Part shown: positions 11,730 through 24,123 of the stretch, piece by piece
How the letters are laid out: the number at the start of each line of letters is the position of its first letter
Position numbering within the stretch: the stretch's first letter is position 1
Assembly: GCA_019454045.1 (NCBI GenBank)
Contig: SKCR01038876.1
Coordinates: 124,001 to 188,000 of the forward strand
Direction of reading: 5' to 3'
DNA: 64,000 nt
Source: Zanthoxylum bungeanum
Lineage: Eukaryota > Streptophyta > Magnoliopsida > Sapindales > Rutaceae
Notes under the pieces: generated by a model
Database searches by the model: none
What the model was told of the DNA's origin: nothing
The model's input: the letters and a program-made list of their open reading frames with translations, nothing else
Position numbers and translations under genes: made by a program

Positions 11730-12582
11730 CTAAGATGTTGAAGGTGCTATGTTTTTGTCTACTATTGTTGACGATGGTGTGCTGGTCAAACCAGCAAGTA
11801 ACTCCTTGAGTAATATTTTACTTCGAGATTTGAACACCCCCAAATAGTCATCCTTAAGAAATATAGCATTTTTCGATACAAACAATTTATTATCTTCCAG
11901 ACTATAAAAGAACTCACCCTTAGTTTCCTTAGAATACCCTATAAATTGGCACTCTTGAGAATGTGGCTCCAACTTTGTAGCCTTATTTTTCAGCATATGT
12001 AATGGACACCCCCTTATGCGAAAATATCGTAAACTAGTTTTATGACCACTCCATAAATGTGCGGGAATCTTAGGAACAGACTTAGATGAAACTACATTAG
12101 GGATATACATTACTTTTTGTAATGCAACCCTAGAATGAACTATACAGTGAATTGTAACTAAACATAGATCTCATCATGTCTAATAGGGTCCGATTTCTCC
12201 TCTTTGTAACACCGTTCTGATGTAGTGTTCCAGGTGCTATGAGCTGGGATACTATCCCATGATCAACCAAGAATTCCTCAAAATTACTACCAAGGTATTC
12301 TCCTCCAAGATCCAATCGTAAAGTTTTGATCGTTTTACCAAATTGGTTCTCAATCTTAGCACGATACTCTTTGAACTTTTCAAAGGTATAAGACTTTTTC
12401 TGTATTAGATAAACGTACCCATATCTAGAATAATCGTCAATGAATGTGACTAAATATTCATAACATCCTCGGGCTCTTACATTCATCGTTCCACAAACGT
12501 TGGAATGTATTAGCTCAAGTGGTTGACTGGCACTTATACATTTTCTAGTAAATGTCCCTTGGTCATTTTTCATTCTAGACAA
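11730..12582 (-). pseudogene. CopB integrase
   Basis: The core at 12582-12130 shows IHSNVCG (first catalytic Asp changed to Asn), TLRLDLGGEY (second Asp kept) and NGVTKRRNRTLLDM (catalytic Glu changed to Lys). The C-terminal part at 12110-11730 shows AHLWSGHKTSLRYFRIRGC and CQFIGYSKETKG. The two parts are separated by a frame break near 12120. Two of the three metal-binding residues are lost, so this is a dead integrase. Downstream, integrase ends abruptly near 11730 where RT has been deleted. Confidence 0.85.
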
Positions 12583-13158
12583 GATTTAAAGACTAGTAAA
12601 GTTTCAAGCTTTAACTGGTTTAAAGCTCCATTTTTTATCAACCTTTCTATCTGGTCAAGGTTAATATGACCAAGGATAAGATTCCACAGATATGTGTCAT
12701 CATGAGAAATATTTTGACGTTTTGTTTCAAGTTTTTCAACCTTAAATATTTCAATGTTGAGCAGTGAATTATGTGTTAATGACATTTACAAATATAAATT
12801 ATTTTTTGAGTTTTATGTGCATATAGTTAATCCATTTCTTACAATAATAACCAAATTATTATTAAATGAAATATAAAAACCATCATCCAAAAGTTTAGAG
12901 ATAGAAATCAAATTCCTGCGAAAACTAGGAATAAATAACACATTGTTCAAATGTAAATAACTATTATTTCAAAATTTTATACTTGAAACTCCCACTGCTC
13001 TTGCTGAAACGAAATCCTATGTCTTAACTCTCATGGTATAGTCACCTTCAGCAAGGTCCCTCCATGAGTCAAGTAGCTGCAAGGAAAAACAAACATGGTT
13101 GTGGCTCTAGAATCAACAATCCATACAGATTTATCATCATCCACTAATAAAGACTCAA
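12583..13158 (-). pseudogene. CopB protease and pre-integrase remnants
   Basis: At the right end the minus strand encodes WIVDSRATT, the aspartic protease active site with DSG changed to DSR, at about 13100-13130. The middle carries many stops. At 12785-12583 a pre-integrase segment is readable (TYLWNLILGHINLDQIERL, with the first conserved His changed to Asn). Confidence 0.7.
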
Positions 13159-13922
13159 TTACAAGTAAATCATATTTACCTGTTGCCTTTTCTCCTTCAG
13201 TTTTACAAGGTATTTAAGACAGTTCCTTTTCCAATGCCCATCCTTGTTGCAACGGAAACAATTTCCTTTGGGCTTTGCATCCTTGAAGCTTATCTTGTTC
13301 TTCTTCATGGGCTTTGCCTTAGCCTTCCCAATGCATTTCATCTTGTTCTTTTTTGATTTAGAAGATTCGACAATATTTGCCTCTCCACTGGGCTTATGAG
13401 GATCCACTAGCATGAACTCGTAATGGGTGAGCTCATTAAGTAGCTAAGTCAAAGTAAAAGTCAACTTTTTCATAACATAGTTGCTTTTAAACTGTGGGAA
13501 ACTCTTCGGAAGAGTTTTTCAATGATCATGGTCACCTGGTTACACTCGTCAATACGAGCTCCATGAGTTTCAGTCGTGTTAAGATAGGTCATCATCCTCA
13601 AGATGTGCTCTCGGACTGATGTCCATTCCTTCATCCTTATGGTCATCGTTGAGACCATAGCCTCATGGCGTTGTCTCTCCGAAGGCTGATCGAAAATGCC
13701 ATGTAATGACTTCATCATCAAAGATGTTGTAGCCATCGGCTCATACTTTGTAGCAAGAACATTGGACATCCCTACTAGAAAGTAGCATCGGGCTTTCTCA
13801 TTGGCCGCTACCCATTTTTGGTAGGCATCGCGCATAGCATGGCCTAAATTTCTCGCTGGCTCGGGAGGACATTCCTATATCAGGTTAAACTTAAGGTCTT
13901 CATAAACCAAGATGGTGTTCAT
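13159..13922 (-). pseudogene. CopB gag
   Basis: The likely start is the minus-strand ATG at 13920-13922 (MNTILVYEDLKFN), with a stop after 15 codons. The same frame reopens as MRDAYQKWVAANEKARCYFL and LMMKSLHGIFDQPS down to 13470. After a frame break, 13413-13159 encodes a Lys-rich segment and a perfect CCHC knuckle (CFRCNKDGHWKRNC), the RNA-binding element of nucleocapsid. It is a typical copia gag with several lesions. Confidence 0.82.
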
Positions 13923-15690
13923 GTTACTTTTCTATTTTACATATTTTTCTCTCGTTAATTTGTCATTTGAGAGAATAGCAATAATCAGAGAAACCAAGGC
14001 TGAAATAAATTAAACATACATTTTAATATTCATCCATCATATATTAAAATCATCAAATATTTAGGCATAAAATTAAACATGATTCATGAACCATCTATAA
14101 TGAATTAGAAATCTAAAAGAATTACTATGTCACGAAAATATATCATCCTACAAATAAGTGTTGTCGTATGATAGGTCAAGTATTTGTATGATAGATCGAG
14201 ACAATCTCAATTGATTAAAATATACGGGAACAACTCTTATTCCTATATTAACCAACCATCATTTGATTTGATCAAAGAGTTTTGATTAATATTTAATCAT
14301 TCCTTCGTGAGTTGAACCCATTTTTTCGGAACCCTTGGATTTAACTAGTGAAGTGTCGTCGTAGGGTAGGACAGTTTACCAGATACATCTAGAGTTCATA
14401 TCCTCTCGGAATCCAAACTTGATATTGACCGAAAATGGACATCATCCGTAGAGGGACAAAAACAAAGCTGTCTCGAGGCGCCTTTTGAATCTCACGTTTT
14501 CGGACTAATAAAGGAGATTGCGAGATATATTATCGTATATCCATCTCCCACTCACTATTTTAAAATTAAAGGTTTATACTTAAAATATCTATTATTTTAA
14601 TTCACTAGTGTCAATAAGTTTATGCGTGGCTAAGACATAACTCTACTTTACACTAGTGTAAAATTAGTGATCTAACCAATTTTAACTCTTAAAATTTTTA
14701 TTCACTAATTCTTATTAGTCTCAACAAATCTTTTAATTAATTAAACTCATTTAATTAAGTTTGGTTTAGTGAACTAATTAATTTTAACTCTTAAAATTTT
14801 AGTTCACATAAAAGTTTAAAATTTAGAAATTCAAAAAGGGATAAAAGTTTAACCAAACTATTTAATTAAAATAAGCGTATTATAAATTCCAATGGTACGT
14901 GGAATTATATCTCAAGTGCTTACCACACTATTGTCCATTCAAAATCGGCTATGGAATTTACGTCCGGATTTCATCCGATATTCCAAGGGAAAATATAATG
15001 CATTAATTAAGCCCATAAAATTATTTAATTCGAATTTCAAATTTTTAAACCTTTAAAACAATTAATCTATTAATTTATTTTCATGCATACCATATTCCAA
15101 TTTAACTCTTTCAAATTTCATAAAATCACATTTAATGACTAGAATATTCATGCATCTATTATATGTTATGACATATGAAAATGAAAAAGTAGGCACCCTC
15201 AACTATATGACATGTTATTCAAACATTTCGAAATAAGCATACATATAACATAAAAATAAAATTTCATTGACGAGCTCTTATTTTTCCTATACTAATCTAA
15301 TTAGTACAAAATTTACAAAGGTATCCATTGGTCTTCAAATTTTGCTCCATGGATTGGGATTGAGTCGTTGGCGGCATCAGCTCTCCAATTTACATAAAAT
15401 GATACAACTTAACAATTCTACATAAGAAAAATATTTACAACACTTGTAAAAATTGGCCTTATGGCCTTACATTCCCAAAATAAAAATAACGAAAAAAATA
15501 AGAGTTGAAAAAATTTACAATCAATGCAATAAATTCATCATATGAAATTAAAAATAAACGTTCATCACATAAATATTAGAATGTGCCTACTCCTCACAAC
15601 ATGCATAAAAATATTTTATATCTCATATAAATAAATAAATATTAAAAAAAATTAATAAAAAGAGAAGGGTTAAGAACACTTTTCAACCTC
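13923..15690 (-). other. CopB 5' leader, non-coding
   Basis: This is an A+T-rich leader with no coding potential. Its only distinctive contents are the 92-bp block at 14893-14984 and a GAGGGTGCC-like motif at about 15190-15205 (minus strand), both of which resemble sequences in the Tat LTRs. Confidence 0.6.
14893..14984 (-). repeat. Conserved block, copy 2 (copia leader)
   Basis: It aligns end to end with the 93-bp block of the Tat LTRs (GGTACGTGG, TGTCCATTCAAAATCGG, ATTTACGTCCGGATTTC) and has the same orientation relative to element transcription. It lies in a Ty1/copia leader, not in a Tat element. Confidence 0.8.
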
Positions 15691-15703
15691 GCTTTTGATG
15701 CCA
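15691..15703 (-). promoter_or_regulatory. CopB primer binding site
   Basis: The minus strand reads TGGCATCAAAAGC, a decayed or variant initiator tRNA-Met PBS, 2 bp from the LTR end. Confidence 0.7.
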
Positions 15704-15705
15704 AT

Positions 15706-17840
15706 TGCAGGAAACGATTTCACTCACGCAGCGAAAGCGTCTAAGGCACCGAGAATGATCTTAAAAAATTTTCTGCCTTTTCCCTTCTGAAACGGACCTG
15801 TCCAAACCCTTTTGGACTTGTTTTACTTCTTTTTTCCATGATTTTTCTAACCCCGAACAACAGCTCAAAAATGGGACTGATTTTCATACCAAAAACACTC
15901 CCTTCGCATACAGTTCACTATTTTTATGATGGATGTTTGCTATCTTTCTGCCACTATTTTGGATTATATAATCACTTCAAAAGAGCCCTAAAATGTCCAC
16001 GAAATATCCCTTTGTGTTCCCAAAATTTCCTGGGGAAATAAATAACAAAAACACCTCACAAATATATAGTAAAAGTGACGGCAGTGAGCAACATTTTCTT
16101 CTCACTGCCGTGAGCATAATGGAAGAGAATAATGTGTTTTTGTTTTGATTTCCAAAAATTCTTCTGTGCTATATCTTGCAACCAGCAAATAGAAGTGTGG
16201 GCTTCACTCACAAAAGATTAAATCTCTAAACACTTTAGAGAATTGTTTTGTCACACACAATGCTTTTCGTTTTTGTTCTTCCATTTTTTCTTTTAACACT
16301 TGAGAGAAAAATAAGAAAAAGGGAGGCCAGAGTTTAGAGAATTAGATTATCCTTAAAAGAAAATACATATTTTTCTTTTATAGATAGGTTTTTGAGTTAT
16401 CAAGTTTGCAACCAAATTATAAAAAATAACCTACAAACCTTTTGCATTATTCGGCCAGCCCTAGGGAAAATGTAACACCAAAATTTTGATGATTAATGTC
16501 ATCATAATGACATTTAACATGTTACTTAAAAAAATAATGTAACTACCATTTTAGTAATGAACAGTTTCAAAATCAAATTTTAAATTTATTCATTTCCAAA
16601 ATGATATATTAAATTGTGATATATAATTTAATAATTATAATTTTTTATTAATAAATTAAATGATTATCTCATAATCGTTTATTTAATGAAAACTTTATAT
16701 TAAATTTAACATAAAGTCTTATGTGTGATAAATATATTTTTAATCACATTAATAATAATATATATGTGAGTATATAATTGGACTATCCAATTATATTTAG
16801 TTTGTTACAGTATATCGAGCTAGCACGAAGACCAAATGTTCATACAGTTTTGAACTCCAATAATCTCATAATATTAATTAAACTCTTTAATTAAATCTTT
16901 TGAATTATTAACTTCAGTTTATTCAACTAAAAACCCAAAGATGCACTCTCATTGCCGTAGATAAATAATATAAGCCGAACTATGTCGGTGTCCATCGATA
17001 TAGTCATTACATATGAATTGGCCCTTCAAGAGTATTTCATAATTATAGCCGGGTCAAAATATTTGTTGTACCCCTCTAATTATTTTTATCTTGAGTACCA
17101 TTGATTCTCTAATAAATAATTTGTTCATAACCATTATGAATATTAATTTTTCTATTCGTAATAGAAAAACTTGGGCCCTCTAATCGTTCAAGTATCGAAT
17201 CAACCCTTAAGGAAGATACTCCTCTACTTCTCGCAAGAATGAGTGAACTTCATGTCTATTTAAAATGTCCATAGCTGCACACCAAACCATGTCCCCAAAG
17301 TACGTAGTTATTGGTCGGGATCGCTACACCAGCCTCACCTTTGTAAATCAAAGGATATAGCCTGGCATGTAGGAGTTCGAAGTAGACTCCAGATTCAGAT
17401 CAATCCATGTATGACCATCTAATAGATTGAAATGAATTTCTTTATTTAACGGATATTATAAGAAATTCATTTCTATCTGGGTCCAGTCCTATATGATCAC
17501 ATCATATTAGATGCCTATAATCTCATGTCACCACATGGACGATTCTGGATCAAGGTAGCCATACAATTATAGAATGGACCGCAGCTATAGATAAACCACA
17601 AACAATGTTCCATCTTTCTTTGCTCATTATTGACTATTTTAGATTACTAATTTCATACTTAAATCCTTTTGTGTAAGACACTCTTACACTAAATCTGAAG
17701 GCAAATAAGTAATCAAGGGTAAACAAGATAATTTATAATATGTGATTTAAATCAAAATATTTGATGAATAATACATATTTTATTTTATAACAAATAATTC
17801 TGTTTACATTACATGAGGATCTAGGGCATATATCATAACA
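15706..17840 (-). repeat. CopB 5' LTR
   Basis: It is bounded by TGCAGGAAAC at the left and TATCATAACA at the right (TGTTATGATATATGCCC on the minus strand, with the TG start and a copia-like GATATGCCCTA neighbourhood also seen in CopA). It is 2135 bp long. The partner LTR is outside the window, so the ends rest on the PBS and terminal dinucleotides only. There is no coding content. Confidence 0.75.
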
Positions 17841-18021
17841 TTTCCTACTATATAAGTTAATTTACTTATTGAATTCTCGTATTTTATATGGGTATTATGA
17901 AATTAAGTGAAGTAGTGGGAATGTATCTTTAGATTAAAAATCCATGACCTATTAGATGTTGTATGATATCGATGAAATTACTTTATATGCTAATTCTTAT
18001 TTTTTTTGGTTAAGTTTTGGA

Positions 18022-18435
18022 ATGGCAGCAACCACTTCTTCTAATCCTTTTGCGCTTGAACAAACTGGATGGCCCTAAAAAAAATTCCTGAATGGGAATT
18101 AGACCTTAAGATTGTCTTAAGTTCGGAGAAGTTGGAATACATACTGGATAGTCCAGTACCTATGGATATTGCTCCGGAGTCAACTCATTAGAAGATGTAG
18201 ACTCTTCATAAATGGAGGGATGATGACCTAAGAGTTATATTACTCATTCTTTGTTCTATGTCTCCTGATTTGAAGAGGCAATATGTGGATATGCCTGACT
18301 CTTGCAACATTATTACTCATCATAGAGAGTTATTCTTGAACCATGAGCAAGCCCTGGTGTACAAAATCTATGTGGAATTGTTCAACGCTCGTCTGACTGA
18401 TGCTAAGCCAGAGAGTCCACATGTCCTGCACATAA
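18022..18435 (+). pseudogene. CopC gag, N-terminal part
   Basis: It starts ATG GCA GCA (MAATTSSNPFALEQTGW), has a stop and a frameshift within 20 codons, and continues as WELDLKIVLSSEKLEYIL and LKRQYVDMPDS to ARLTDAKPESPHVLHIM, where CopD is inserted. The fold-defining W..L..VL.SEKL.Y.LD pattern is that of copia gag. Confidence 0.8.
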
Positions 18436-19349
18436 TGTTGGACAATTATGACCCATAGCATCACTATTTGTAAAAGGCATGGTGTTTTTTGTACAAATTA
18501 ACTATGTGACAAAAGAAATTGCTCTTTTATCATTTTGTAATTGGATTTCCTTGGATATATAAATGATAAAAGTCCTTATGATTAGTTCCAGATTAATAAG
18601 AAATGAGACAATATTATTCCACGAAAGGTTTAATCATTAAATATCCATAGTCGTAGTATTATCGAGACTGGACATCGATAATGCGGAATAGACTAGTATT
18701 ACATTTGTCCGCGTTATGGAAGCTTAACGGCACATTTCTCATATATTTAAGTATTGGATACTTATGCAAGTATGATAGGAGGTTCTGTTAGCCGTTGGAC
18801 CGGGAACAGCTTCGCTCTAGATAGATCCCTCGGAATCCCATTGGTAGTATAACTATGTGTATATGGGAATCCGAATCAGGGTAGGTGTATATGGTCTTAA
18901 CCTGAGGCTTGCATCGCTAATACTTGCGACAATCAGTATACTTTAGTTTTGGTCGTCTGGAGCTTTTACATGTTCTGTGTACGCCTCTTCTTGGTATACT
19001 GAGAATCATAGTGTGTTCGGTGTGATGTCAAGATGGAAATATCACTTCAATCATATGGAGATGATGATTACGCAGGGATACAGAACTTGTACTCTTAAAT
19101 GCTGCAGCTATCGGGATAATATGACTAGGTCATGATTATCCGATTATAGAGACTAGTTGCTAGTGATCCGATATATGATTCGTACATGGCAGACACAATT
19201 CCAGTCCCAGGCCTAGCATGTGACATCCGATACTGGATCACAATACGCAATACTTCATATATTATGCCTGATAAAGATTGCATATTCTTCATTGAATATT
19301 TCTGGTGAATTGGGAAGGCACAGTGCTTTGCTAGAAGCCAACCATGATT
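18436..19349 (+). repeat. CopD 5' LTR, 3'-truncated
   Basis: It aligns with the first ~900 bp of the 3' LTR up to the AGAAGCCAACCATG motif, then switches to sequence that matches the leader of CopE (53340-53480, reverse complement). The rest of the LTR and the PBS are therefore deleted, and the 5' LTR cannot prime or terminate normally. Confidence 0.85.
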
Positions 19350-21189
19350 GTGGTAATTGCACTTGAATTGAATTAATATTTAATTTGGAATGATGTATTA
19401 ATTTAATTTGTTGTAATTGGGCTTAATGGGCTTGGTTGGGCCAAGTATGGTTTTGGACAATTGGGTTGGATCCAATTGGGCCTAAAACCATTTCCACAAA
19501 GTCCAAATATGACAATTGAGCCTTTAAAAATTTAATTGGGCCTAAATTGATTTTTTGGCATATGGTGATTCCTATTTGGGCCTTGGCATTTTGGGTTTGA
19601 TCCATATTGGCCAAATCCCAACCCTAAGGAATTAATTGAAAGCCCATTGGACTTTAATTGAATAGTATTGGATACTAATTGGGCCTTTGAGACCCATTTA
19701 GATTAGATTTAGAATCTAAGTCTAAAAGGCACATAAATAAATGTAATTATTTTATTTGGAATTAAATTAGAATTAGTATTGAATACAATTTAAATTGGAT
19801 TTAAAATTGTAGTTCGATATAATTCAAGAATACGTACTTTAAGTATTTATTCTTAAACGAGTTGGACTCGCGCAAATCAAATCGTTGTTTGAACATTGTA
19901 TAATAATTAAATCAAAGATTAATTAATTGGATTATATTGATTGAATAACATGCTTTGTGTGAATACTTGTATGTACTGTATGAATAATGTATATCAGATG
20001 GATATTACATGGGTGAGGGCAATTTTGGAAATTGTTTTAATAAATTTAGAATTTATTAAATTAGACCTGCGAGTCCAGCCTATTATCTTATATTCTCTTT
20101 GTATTTATCTTCTCACCAATTCCCCTCAATGTAAATGAGGTTTCTTCATAGTATTATGCAATTGGGTAGAAGTTAGAATAGTACTATCGGGAGAGAGGAA
20201 ATAGAGAGATTTGTTCTAGGAACAAATTGTTATATATTCATCCGCATATCATTATTAATTTATTCGCACCTTATTATGCTTTTAGAATGCATGTTTAAGG
20301 GTGTATGATATGACCTAATCAAAGATAATAAATTGGTTGCCAATTTACGCGAAAAACCCTCAATCAAATATTAAGCGTTTTCCTTCCATTGAGTGGTTCT
20401 CTCTCAAGATCCAAGATTGGCATTGGTTTGTTGGCCAACGTCAAGATCAATGTCAATCACGGATGTGTTTGAACCACGAAAGCTTTGTTATATATCACAT
20501 GTCTTGGGTGGTTGTGACTTGTTGGCCAAAGTCAAGGTCACTTCTAGTTCATCGACGTGGATTACGAAGCTTTCCCACTGTCAATGGGTCGCGCTTAACT
20601 GGAATCATTAAGTTTGTTGAGCCAAAGCCAAGGCTTAGTTGATTCAGAGGAAAAGGTTAGGAAATATATATTAGATATATATCTCGGTCTTGAAGGTCCA
20701 CCTACCGGATCTAGGAATTGGATGGGATCCAATTGGTCTTAGAGATATACGTAGTTAAGTTTCATACAGCTTGTTGGCCAAAGTCAAAGTTGTGTGTTAT
20801 TTAACGGGATCCTAGCCACTAGGAAACTAGGTTTCCTGAGTACTCCACAGAGGGTTAGAGGCTCGCCGAAAAATAGTGGGAGGCTAGTATTAAATTTACA
20901 ATTTCATTTAAATACTTGCCAATACGCGCTCTTTTATTTTATTTATCGTCGTTATAAATATATATTAGTTGGACTAATATTGAATATTGCTTTCTTTGAA
21001 CAGTTAGACTGTACAAGACACTACTCCACTTGTAGTTGGTTATATAGTTGGACTATAGTAACCATTACATTTTGAGTGTACCTGATATCGTTGATTGGAT
21101 AGTTGGACTATTACAATCGATATGGTTGGAAAGATTAGTGTTAAGGAACATAATCCTAGGTGAAAATGTCTTTAACGGTGTAAATTTTC
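19350..21189 (+). other. CopD leader, non-coding
   Basis: This A+T-rich leader is rich in TTGGGCC motifs. It contains several TTGGCCAA palindromes in TTGGCCAA(A/C)GTCAA context (near 20431, 20523 and 20771). The short open frames here have no gene-like features. Its first ~130 bp match the CopE leader. Confidence 0.6.
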
Positions 21190-21995
21190 AGATTGGGAAA
21201 TGAATCTCAGGATAGTCTTAGGAGCTGAGAAGTTACTCTATTGGATAGAGAAACCTCTCGGGTGCTGAGCTTGGAGTTGAGCAAATAGTAGAGCATGAGC
21301 TTAGGAAGACTCATCGTGATGATAACTTTAGTGCTCAATCCGTTATGCTTGCTGGAATGACTCCTTAATTTCATCATCAGAACTAAGGATTAGATCTTTA
21401 TACCATGATGTTGAAATCAAAGGATCTTCATAGATCTAACCTTAGATCTTAGAAGTACGAATTGCAAAAGAAGCTATTTCGCTCGCGTATGTCAGATGGT
21501 ACATCTGTCGAGCACTAGGTGTTGCAGATGATTGCTGACACCGAACATCTAGGTTAGCTAGGCATTACCTACGAGGTCGAGACTTCTATAGATTTGATCT
21601 TTCAGTCTCTGCCAGAATGCTGGGGCGGGTTCATCATGAACCAAGAGAAAACTCTTGGAGAGTTAATGGCAATACTGAAAGAAGCAGAGCCAGAGCTTCT
21701 GAAGGGCAAGAAATGCGAGGCACATCTTACTTCGACATCACAGAAAGCCAAGGCTTGACCAAAGGTTTCTGGTGATGTGAAGAAAAGGAAGAAAAATGGC
21801 AAGGCTAAATCATTAAAGTCTTATGGGAAGACTAAGGACATATCCCAAGACGTCTGCCTACATTGTAGCAAACGGGGTCACTGGAAGCGTGACTGTCGTG
21901 AGTACAAGGTGGAGTTGAAGGAAGTGAAGACGAACAAGGCTCCGACTTCAGGTATGTGTGTTATAAACATGTACACTACTAGTTTTAAAAATTAG
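21190..21995 (+). pseudogene. CopD gag
   Basis: It opens with WEMNLRIVLGAEKLLYWIEKP, the same pattern as CopC gag, after which stops appear. Later parts read SLPECWGGFIMNQEKTLGEL in one frame. A Lys-rich stretch leads to a perfect CCHC knuckle at about 21857-21898 (CLHCSKRGHWKRDC). The ATG is not identifiable. It is a copia nucleocapsid remnant. Confidence 0.8.
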
Positions 21996-22253
21996 ATTTT
22001 TGATACTGGAAGTGGTACACACATATGTACTGATGTGCAGCATCTGCTGATAAGTAGGATACTGGCTTCAGATGAGATCGACCTACGAGTCGAAAACGGG
22101 ATGAGAGTCGCTGTTTTGGCTGTGGGAACCTAAGTTTTGGAACTGCCTTTGGGCATGTACTTAAATTAGGAAACTGTTATAATATACCTAGTTTGACTAG
22201 AAACATTATCTTTATATCTAGTTTAACCCATTGCGGGAAAACCTTTATGTTTC
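21996..22253 (+). pseudogene. CopD protease, N-terminal part
   Basis: IFDTGSGTHICTDVQ carries an intact DTG active site, followed by RVENGMRVAVLAVGT as in copia proteases. The sequence is interrupted at 22253 by TatN and resumes at 32174 (GTTTC duplicated). Confidence 0.8.
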
Positions 22254-22924
22254 TGTAGGCACTGCATTTTTGCATATAAGTCCCTATGATGAGTCTCATT
22301 TGGAGGCACTACCTTTTAAGTCATGGAAGTCACGAGAAACGAACGTCGGAATGGGAAATTCAGAATAAGTACGTCATCGGATTCATTTCATAAGTTCACT
22401 GTTTTCGTTCGTGCTGCGTTCGTTACTTCGTTCGAACGTCAAAAAGATTGCGGGCGTTCGTGCCGCGTTCGAGGAGGCGTTCGAACGGTGTCGGTAATTC
22501 TGGTTTTGCTGCTAGCCTCACACCCAAGCCCAATTAACCCACCAAAGCCCATAAAACACATCCCAATTAATAAAACACATTTAAAACACATGGGAAATTA
22601 AATTAAATCTTAATTAAATTAAACATTGAATTAAATAAAATATTTAAACCATTTACCAATTAAATAAAACATAAAATATAATCATACCTAATTAAGACAA
22701 ATCAAATATATTAACTTCCTAACTAAACAAAATCACATACTAAATTAAAAAGATGTAATGCCTAATTAAAATCAATCATAACCAATTAAAAATATTGTAT
22801 TCCTAATCTAAACCAAATTTGTCCCCCATCAAAACCCTTGCTTTCCTTGTCCAACACCAAATCAAATCCTCCATTTAATGCCAAATCCCTTCCTTGTGAG
22901 ACAAGGTGAAGCCTTAGCCATTCT

Positions 22925-22933
22925 CTATATAAA
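22925..22933 (+). promoter_or_regulatory. TATA box in TatN 5' LTR
   Basis: CTATATAAA, followed by a pyrimidine-rich tract, is a canonical plant Pol II TATA element. The matching site in the 3' LTR (about 30011) is mutated to CTAAATAAA, while the TatA LTR keeps it (60266-60274, minus). Confidence 0.75.
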
Positions 22934-23615
22934 CAACACATCTCCAAGGCATTCCCCTCCCCGAGTGCACGCCCATTACAAGAAAAGAAGTTAAGAATTT
23001 CCAACCTCTTTCCCCTAGCTTATTCACACAAGAAACAGCCAAGCTCATACACACAACTCACACGAAAATCACAACACCCACAAGAAACACCCAAAGCTTA
23101 TTGACACAACTCTCCCTCACTCTCAATAATCGAAGATCACAAACCAAAGAACCCTCACTGCCTTGACCAAAACACATCCCGAACAGCCCTTCACCTCATC
23201 AAAACAGCCCCCGAACCACACCATAACACCACCGAAAATCACACCCAAAACAGTAGCCAAAACATCCCAAGAACAGTAACTAAAATACCGCAGCAGAATA
23301 GTAGCAAAACGGCAGTGAATCGGAGTCAAAAGCAGCAGCAAAAGACGGAGAATGACGACTCCAAACAGTGAGACAACGAACGAGAGCAGTGAACCAATGA
23401 ACCGGAAGAGTTACGGAGCATCCACCCTTCCGACGATCGTGTGCCGTACATCCGAGAGGTGATTTAAAAGGTTAGACCTGAGGGTACTTTTCACACTCAT
23501 CTTTATTTAATTTTTGTTATTTATCTTGATCGTATTTTAATTATTTGTTGAATCTTGTTTGTGTATGATGTGTGTTGCGGCTGTGGAATAAAATGAGAGA
23601 TGTGTCAACTCTCAC

Positions 23616-23707
23616 GGTATATCGGATGGAAATCCGGACATAATTTCATAGCCGATTCCGAATGGATGGTAGTATGATCTGTACTCGGGATACAACTCCA
23701 CGTACCG
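23616..23707 (+). repeat. Conserved block, copy 3 (TatN 5' LTR)
   Basis: It is the reverse complement of the block at 759-851, hence the same orientation relative to Tat transcription. Landmarks are GGTATATCGGATGG and CCGATTCCGAATGGA. Confidence 0.85.
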
Positions 23708-24123
23708 CTTGAGTAAACTGCACCTTCTTTTGTTTTGTGTTGCTTTGGTTTATTTATTTTTCGTCACTTGAATTCTGCATGTTGCTTATTTATGTATGAT
23801 TCAATCGAGCGCATGGGCTTAGAAGTGGAATGAAAGATCCCCTATGGGGAGGGGTTAAAGCCCTTTACCACGATGCTTTGCCGCGCCGGTTGATGTGTGT
23901 TCGGTTGAATGCAAGATATGTTCAATCGGATATACTAAGTTTGATATGATTGTCTTTATTTTTATATTCATTGAGATAAGCGCATGGGCTTAGTAAATAT
24001 GATGAAAGGTCCTCTAATTGAAGAGGTTAAAATCCTTTGCCACGATGCTTCACCGCGCCTCGTATTTCGCTATTTGCTTTTTTATGTATGTATTGCATCA
24101 AATTTTGTGCATCAGGTCAGTTC

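Larger units (their letters stand above)
1..17840 (-). mobile_element. CopB: degraded Ty1/copia retrotransposon (outer host element)
   Basis: On the minus strand, from right to left, this holds an LTR (15706-17840), a tRNA-Met-like PBS, a leader, gag with a zinc knuckle, a protease remnant, integrase, the end of RT and RNase H. The order gag-PR-IN-RT-RNH is diagnostic of copia. The 3' LTR lies left of the window. The RNase H frame is interrupted at 250/11227 by CopA and reads through once CopA and one GAGTC copy are ignored. Most of RT is missing between 11546 and 11730. It is the oldest element of this stack, judging by the nesting and the number of stops. Confidence 0.85.

Noticed and set aside
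20337..20642. 101-codon ORF in the CopD leader
   Set aside because: No domain, competing frame of similar length, and placement in non-coding leader between LTR and gag.
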